NCBI GenBank assembly: GCA_003229735.1
Contig: QIFI01000087.1
Coordinates: 1-7,930 of the forward strand
Direction: 5' to 3'
DNA from: Candidatus Anderseniibacteriota bacterium
GTDB taxonomy: Bacteria; Patescibacteriota; Andersenbacteria; UBA10190
Length of the DNA: 7,930 nucleotides
The notes beneath the pieces were generated by a model. That model saw only the letters and a program-made list of their open reading frames with translations. It was not told the DNA's origin and made no database searches. Positions 5,924 through 7,930 of this stretch are shown here, piece by piece (position 1 is the stretch's first letter; the number at the start of each line of letters is the position of its first letter). The position numbers and the translations under genes are program-made.

Positions 5924-5977
5924 TAATGCTTAATGCCTAATGCCTAACGCCTAATCCCTGCGCCTAACGCTAATGCC
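5924..5977. repeat. Degenerate heptamer tandem repeat, TAATGCC type
   Basis: Eight units run head to tail: TAATGCT, TAATGCC, TAATGCC, TAACGCC, TAATCCC, TGCGCC, TAACGC, TAATGCC. Six are 7 nt and two are 6 nt. The array fills nearly all of the divergent gap between the methylase and the membrane-anchored protein, and the last unit supplies the ATG at 5973. The ATG in the unit at 5938-5944 (start at 5940) is in frame with 5973 but meets TAA after four codons. Promoters for both genes must lie within or beside the array, so unit number could alter expression. The opposite strand shows TTAGGC motifs; I take the telomere resemblance as coincidence. Confidence 0.8.
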
Positions 5978-6488
5978 AGACTTTACTTCAATCTGGGCCT
6001 TTTGGCAAAAGAATAATCGGCATCTAAATACTGCCCTTCTCCTTCTGATTGCATTCATCGCCGGCTGGCAAATAAGTAAAATTACTTCTCCATATAACAA
6101 TGCCAGCCCTATTATATTCGAAGAATGTGCCGAGGATGTTAGAAACTCCAACGCCCCAGCTTCTGACACCTTTGACCAATCGAACCGGACTATCGAAACA
6201 TTAAAAGAAGAGGGGATTGCCCGGAGACAAAAGACTTCTAAAGATACCAAAATAACCGAAGATAACCAACTGCCAACATCACCCCAGGTTGCCGGCACTA
6301 CCGCTTCCCAAGCTAATCCCGCCGGCAAGTTCGTGGGCAGTATCAACTCCGACCTTTTCCACGACCCCTCCTGCTCCAGCAGTAAACGTATTAAACCCGC
6401 CAATCAGATCTGGTTTGATACTATCGAAGACGCCCAAAAATCCGGTTATTCTCCTAGTAAATGCACTCAAGAAAAACTAGGTTTATAA
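5973..6488 (+). CDS. Membrane-anchored hypothetical protein with Ada-like zinc-site C-terminal domain
   Basis: A 171-residue protein with three parts. Residues 1-18 are polar, and 19-35 (NTALLLLIAFIAGWQIS) form one membrane helix. A polar low-complexity linker of about 80 residues (S/T/E/K/N-rich) follows. Residues 119-171 form a small domain KFVGSINSDLFHDPSC...IKPANQIWFDTIEDAQKSGYSPSKC. Its GS-x-NS-xx-FH-xx-x-C (H130, C134), N-x-IWF, and GY-x-P-xx-C (C164) pattern is that of the Ada-like metal-binding fold found on many surface proteins and nucleases. The usual CxxC pair is reduced to one Cys, so zinc binding is uncertain. The domain probably sits outside the membrane or near DNA; function is unknown. 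The start lies in the last heptamer repeat. Confidence 0.72.
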   Translation: MPDFTSIWAFWQKNNRHLNTALLLLIAFIAGWQISKITSPYNNASPIIFEECAEDVRNSNAPASDTFDQSNRTIETLKEEGIARRQKTSKDTKITEDNQLPTSPQVAGTTASQANPAGKFVGSINSDLFHDPSCSSSKRIKPANQIWFDTIEDAQKSGYSPSKCTQEKLGL

Positions 6489-6504
6489 TATTTACCCTCC
6501 TGAC

Positions 6505-6819
6505 TTATCTGGGAAATACTCGCTTGTGCAATCGATCAACCATTTTGGGAATATGTTCCCAGCTTTTCAGGCGTACCTCTATAGTTTCAACCACAAACAA
6601 TACCTGCCCCAACATATCCTTGGTGGCGAACTTCTCCAAGTCTTTCTTGGTGCCAAATCTCTCCAAGTCTTTCTTGGTGGCCATGGTTGATTCAATCTTC
6701 TTAAGCCTCTTCTCGACACTTCCAAAAGCCTTTCCCGTAGCCTGCGCAATCTCATCTTGAGCCACTCTTACATCCTGTTTAGGCACCACCACAAAATAAT
6801 TTGCTAAGATTACGTTCAA
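6505..6819 (-). CDS. Small coiled-coil protein with TKKDL repeats
   Basis: A charged, helical protein of up to 104 residues with no membrane segment. A nine-residue unit repeats near residues 47-69: TKKDLERFG, TKKDLEKFA, TKDML. It is flanked by heptad-like stretches (SVEKRLKKIEST; VVETIEVRLKSWEHIPKMVDRLHKRVF). Short coiled-coil proteins with DL/EKFATK repeats are frequent in CPR genomes, but no function is known to me. The start is unsettled. The longest form begins at TTG 6819, inside an inverted repeat; GTG codons near residues 10-12 are alternatives, and the first ATG is residue 46. No Shine-Dalgarno sequence is seen. It converges on the preceding gene with 16 nt between the stop codons. 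Confidence 0.65.
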   Translation of the reverse strand: MNVILANYFVVVPKQDVRVAQDEIAQATGKAFGSVEKRLKKIESTMATKKDLERFGTKKDLEKFATKDMLGQVLFVVETIEVRLKSWEHIPKMVDRLHKRVFPR

Positions 6820-6958
6820 GCTGTGTCCAGATATGGCTTTTTTGATTAAGAGAAATATGAGCTGTAGTATAACTACAGTGAGTGTTTATTGATTGAGAAA
6901 AAGTCATAGATGGATATAGATTGAGCGTAAGATTAGTAAGTTATTTTGTGGTGGTGCC
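6782..6958. repeat. 177-bp near-palindrome with central perfect hairpin
   Basis: The sequence is symmetric about position 6870. The centre is CTGTAGT-ATA-ACTACAG (6862-6878, perfect). The outer arms (about 6782-6842 and 6898-6958) match as reverse complements at roughly four of five positions, ending in the shared TTATTTTGTGGTGGTGCC. The stretches between centre and arms have equal length but weaker pairing. The left arm overlaps the 5' end of the coiled-coil gene. It could be a foldback (MITE-like) element, a duplicated and inverted gene start, or a regulator-binding region. The arms differ by several bases, so it is not a recent copy. Confidence 0.7.
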
Positions 6959-7140
6959 ATAGTAGCAACGTCACTTTTTTTCATATCTCAATCCCAGTCT
7001 AACACAAAATATGGATGCCCGCATTAATACAAGAGGGGAGAGAAGCAGAGCGCTTATCAGTGTCAAGCGGAATGCAAAGGAACAAAGACTCAACGATGAC
7101 TCATAATATACGCCCATATATAAATTGACATGCGTTCATA

Positions 7141-7179
7141 AAATGTTCGCACTGTGGATAACTTAAATGGGGAACATTT
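7141..7179. repeat. 8-bp inverted repeat enclosing a DnaA-box-like 9-mer
   Basis: AAATGTTC (7141-7148) and GAACATTT (7172-7179) are perfect reverse complements 23 nt apart. Between them TGTGGATAA (7153-7161) is the exact complement of TTATCCACA, the consensus DnaA box. It is the only perfect match I found in the window, so chance is possible. A smaller stem, GCGCAA/TTGCGC (7190-7195/7204-7209), follows. It could be a protein-binding site; no function is established. Confidence 0.4.
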
Positions 7180-7298
7180 GGGCCATACGGCGCAAAAGGT
7201 ACATTGCGCGACGTATTATATCCTCATCTCCTGCCTTCTCCCGTAGTCGATTTTTAGCCATATATATATTACTCGCTTCGCTTCAGCCGCCATCCGCT

Positions 7299-7330
7299 TC
7301 CCCCCAGAGAATTCATTTACTCCCCCCAGA
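7299..7330 (+). repeat. Pair of 10-bp direct repeats, 22-bp period
   Basis: TCCCCCCAGA occurs at 7299-7308 and 7321-7330, two helical turns apart, in the gene-free tail. The spacing would suit a dimeric DNA-binding protein, but two copies alone are thin evidence. Confidence 0.45.
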
Positions 7331-7571
7331 CATACCTGTTCTGCCTCTCGATATCAATCAATATATAGATATATATGTGTCATCCTTAGCTTCGATCAGC
7401 ATGCTAATATGCCAGCCATTTTAAGCCGTTCTAAGCGATTTAACTTAACTCCTTATTATATAACATATCAGAGAACCCTTAATCTCACTCACCCATCGAT
7501 GACCATGCATATGTATATATGTCAGTCACTCTGATTAGCTGTCCGTCTTAATTCCTTATGTTTAGATCAGC

Positions 7572-7852
7572 ATCTCGCGCCAATTGTCATCTTATACTCC
7601 CCGAGCCGCTAATTAAATCGCGTTCTTTAACCGGCGCAATAATAAACCTCGCCGTAAATTCAATCAAAGCTGTGTAAACCCTCTCATATGTTGCACAACA
7701 TCACACAAAAAGAGCAAATAAAAAGCAAATATAGATCTAATAACTAGGCATATCTTACTGCCCTGAATTTTCTTCATATAAACGAAACAAATACCAAACA
7801 TTAAATAATATAACTAATAATAATCTCAAAGCCTGGCCAATCTCGCGCCAAT
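7572..7852 (+). repeat. 13-bp direct repeats ATCTCGCGCCAAT at both ends of this interval
   Basis: The identical 13-mer lies at 7572-7584 and 7840-7852. ACTCCC lies close downstream of both, as TATACTCCC in the first case and ATACTCCC in the second. GATCAGCAT, just before and overlapping the first copy (7565-7573), also recurs at 7394-7402. The copies are GC-rich within AT-rich surroundings. The role is unknown. Confidence 0.5.
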
Positions 7853-7930
7853 ACTCCCTCTCCCCTATTCTATGGGTTTAGTAGTTACCGTAATTTCTCT
7901 TGACGTATTTAATAAACATCTATATATTCG

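Larger units (their letters stand above)
6960..7930. other. About 970 bp without a supportable gene
   Basis: I find no recognisable protein, tRNA or rRNA here. AT-rich runs (TATATATATT at 7261-7270, ATATATAGATATATATG near 7361-7377, ATGCATATGTATATATG near 7505-7521) alternate with C-rich pieces. Very short open frames exist but lack support: minus 6971-7117 (48 residues with a hydrophobic middle, SALLLSPLVLM), plus 7011-7106 (31 residues, basic), minus 7163-7261 (32 residues, MAKNRLREKAGDED...), and plus 7558-7677 (39 residues). The first two overlap on opposite strands, so at most one could be real. The window ends without a gene. For a genome packed as tightly as 115-6819, this gap is striking. 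Confidence 0.6.

Noticed and set aside
5924..5977. Telomere-like TTAGGC repeats on the minus strand
   Set aside because: The true unit is a degenerate heptamer between two bacterial genes; the telomere match is coincidental.
6782..6981. Rho-independent terminator formed by the near-palindrome and the following T run (6974-6981)
   Set aside because: The stem is far too long and interrupted, and the T run is 16 nt beyond the arm; no gene ends there in that direction.
6971..7117. Short minus-strand ORF of 48 residues with a hydrophobic stretch
   Set aside because: It lies antisense to an equally short plus-strand ORF (7011-7106). The hydrophobicity may just mirror the polar codons opposite, and there is no Shine-Dalgarno sequence or homology.
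7153..7161. Calling a replication origin from TGTGGATAA
   Set aside because: It is a single perfect box with no cluster of further boxes and no dnaA/dnaN nearby. One such 9-mer can occur by chance in a window of this size.
7167..7424. Plus-strand 85-residue open frame
   Set aside because: It has no recognisable motif and low-complexity, unlikely composition. It begins inside the DnaA-box inverted-repeat neighbourhood and runs across TA-repeat tracts; nothing supports translation.
7299..7852. CRISPR array
   Set aside because: The repeats are only 10-13 bp, occur as pairs and are irregularly spaced, with no cas genes.

Overview
The window looks like a small-genome bacterium of the Candidate Phyla Radiation (Patescibacteria) type. 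The evidence is the tight, overlapping gene packing, the near absence of Shine-Dalgarno sequences, and several protein types common in that group: a short TKKDL-repeat coiled-coil protein, a membrane-anchored protein with an Ada-like zinc-site tail, and a TRM11-like methylase. UGA appears to be a stop codon (ends of the methylase and of the 49-residue ORF), so the Gracilibacteria/Absconditabacteria UGA=Gly code is not suggested. The lineage is an inference.

Positions 115-4361 form a rightward gene string: acylphosphatase (acyP), an unlisted 49-residue ORF, ribosomal protein L9 (rplI), CTP synthase (pyrG), a MNT-type nucleotidyltransferase, a HEPN-domain protein, and a Nudix hydrolase fused to a nucleoside-deoxyribosyltransferase-like domain. 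Genes overlap or nearly touch, and the same 11-nt overlap (ATG-N5-TAA) occurs three times. Positions 4366-5893 hold two leftward genes, the TRM11-like methylase followed by L27 (rpmA). L27 converges on the Nudix gene with 4 nt between the stop codons. A heptamer repeat (TAATGCC-like, 5924-5977) fills the divergent gap before a rightward membrane-anchored hypothetical protein (5973-6488). A leftward coiled-coil protein (6505-6819) converges on it.

The most informative structure is the MNT-HEPN module. It lies between two copies of the 3' end of pyrG (2635-2672 and 3393-3430, 35 of 38 identical, all three differences synonymous in the pyrG frame). The second copy still carries the natural overlap with the Nudix start. 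This reads as insertion of a two-gene toxin-antitoxin-like module between pyrG and the Nudix gene, with a regenerated or imported pyrG tail. The HEPN gene then appears to have lost one base in a C run (about 3320-3323), so its last helix is out of frame and its ORF now runs into the old pyrG tail.

Other inverted-repeat structures stand out. A 23-bp long-range stem (397-419 with 522-546) would bury the rplI start codon and encloses the 49-residue ORF. An 18-bp perfect palindrome sits in frame inside pyrG in a segment that looks inserted. A 177-bp near-palindrome (6782-6958) is centred on a perfect 7-bp hairpin.

From 6960 to 7930 no gene can be supported. The stretch contains AT-rich runs, two pairs of direct repeats, an 8-bp inverted repeat enclosing one perfect DnaA-box-like 9-mer, and only very short ORFs.
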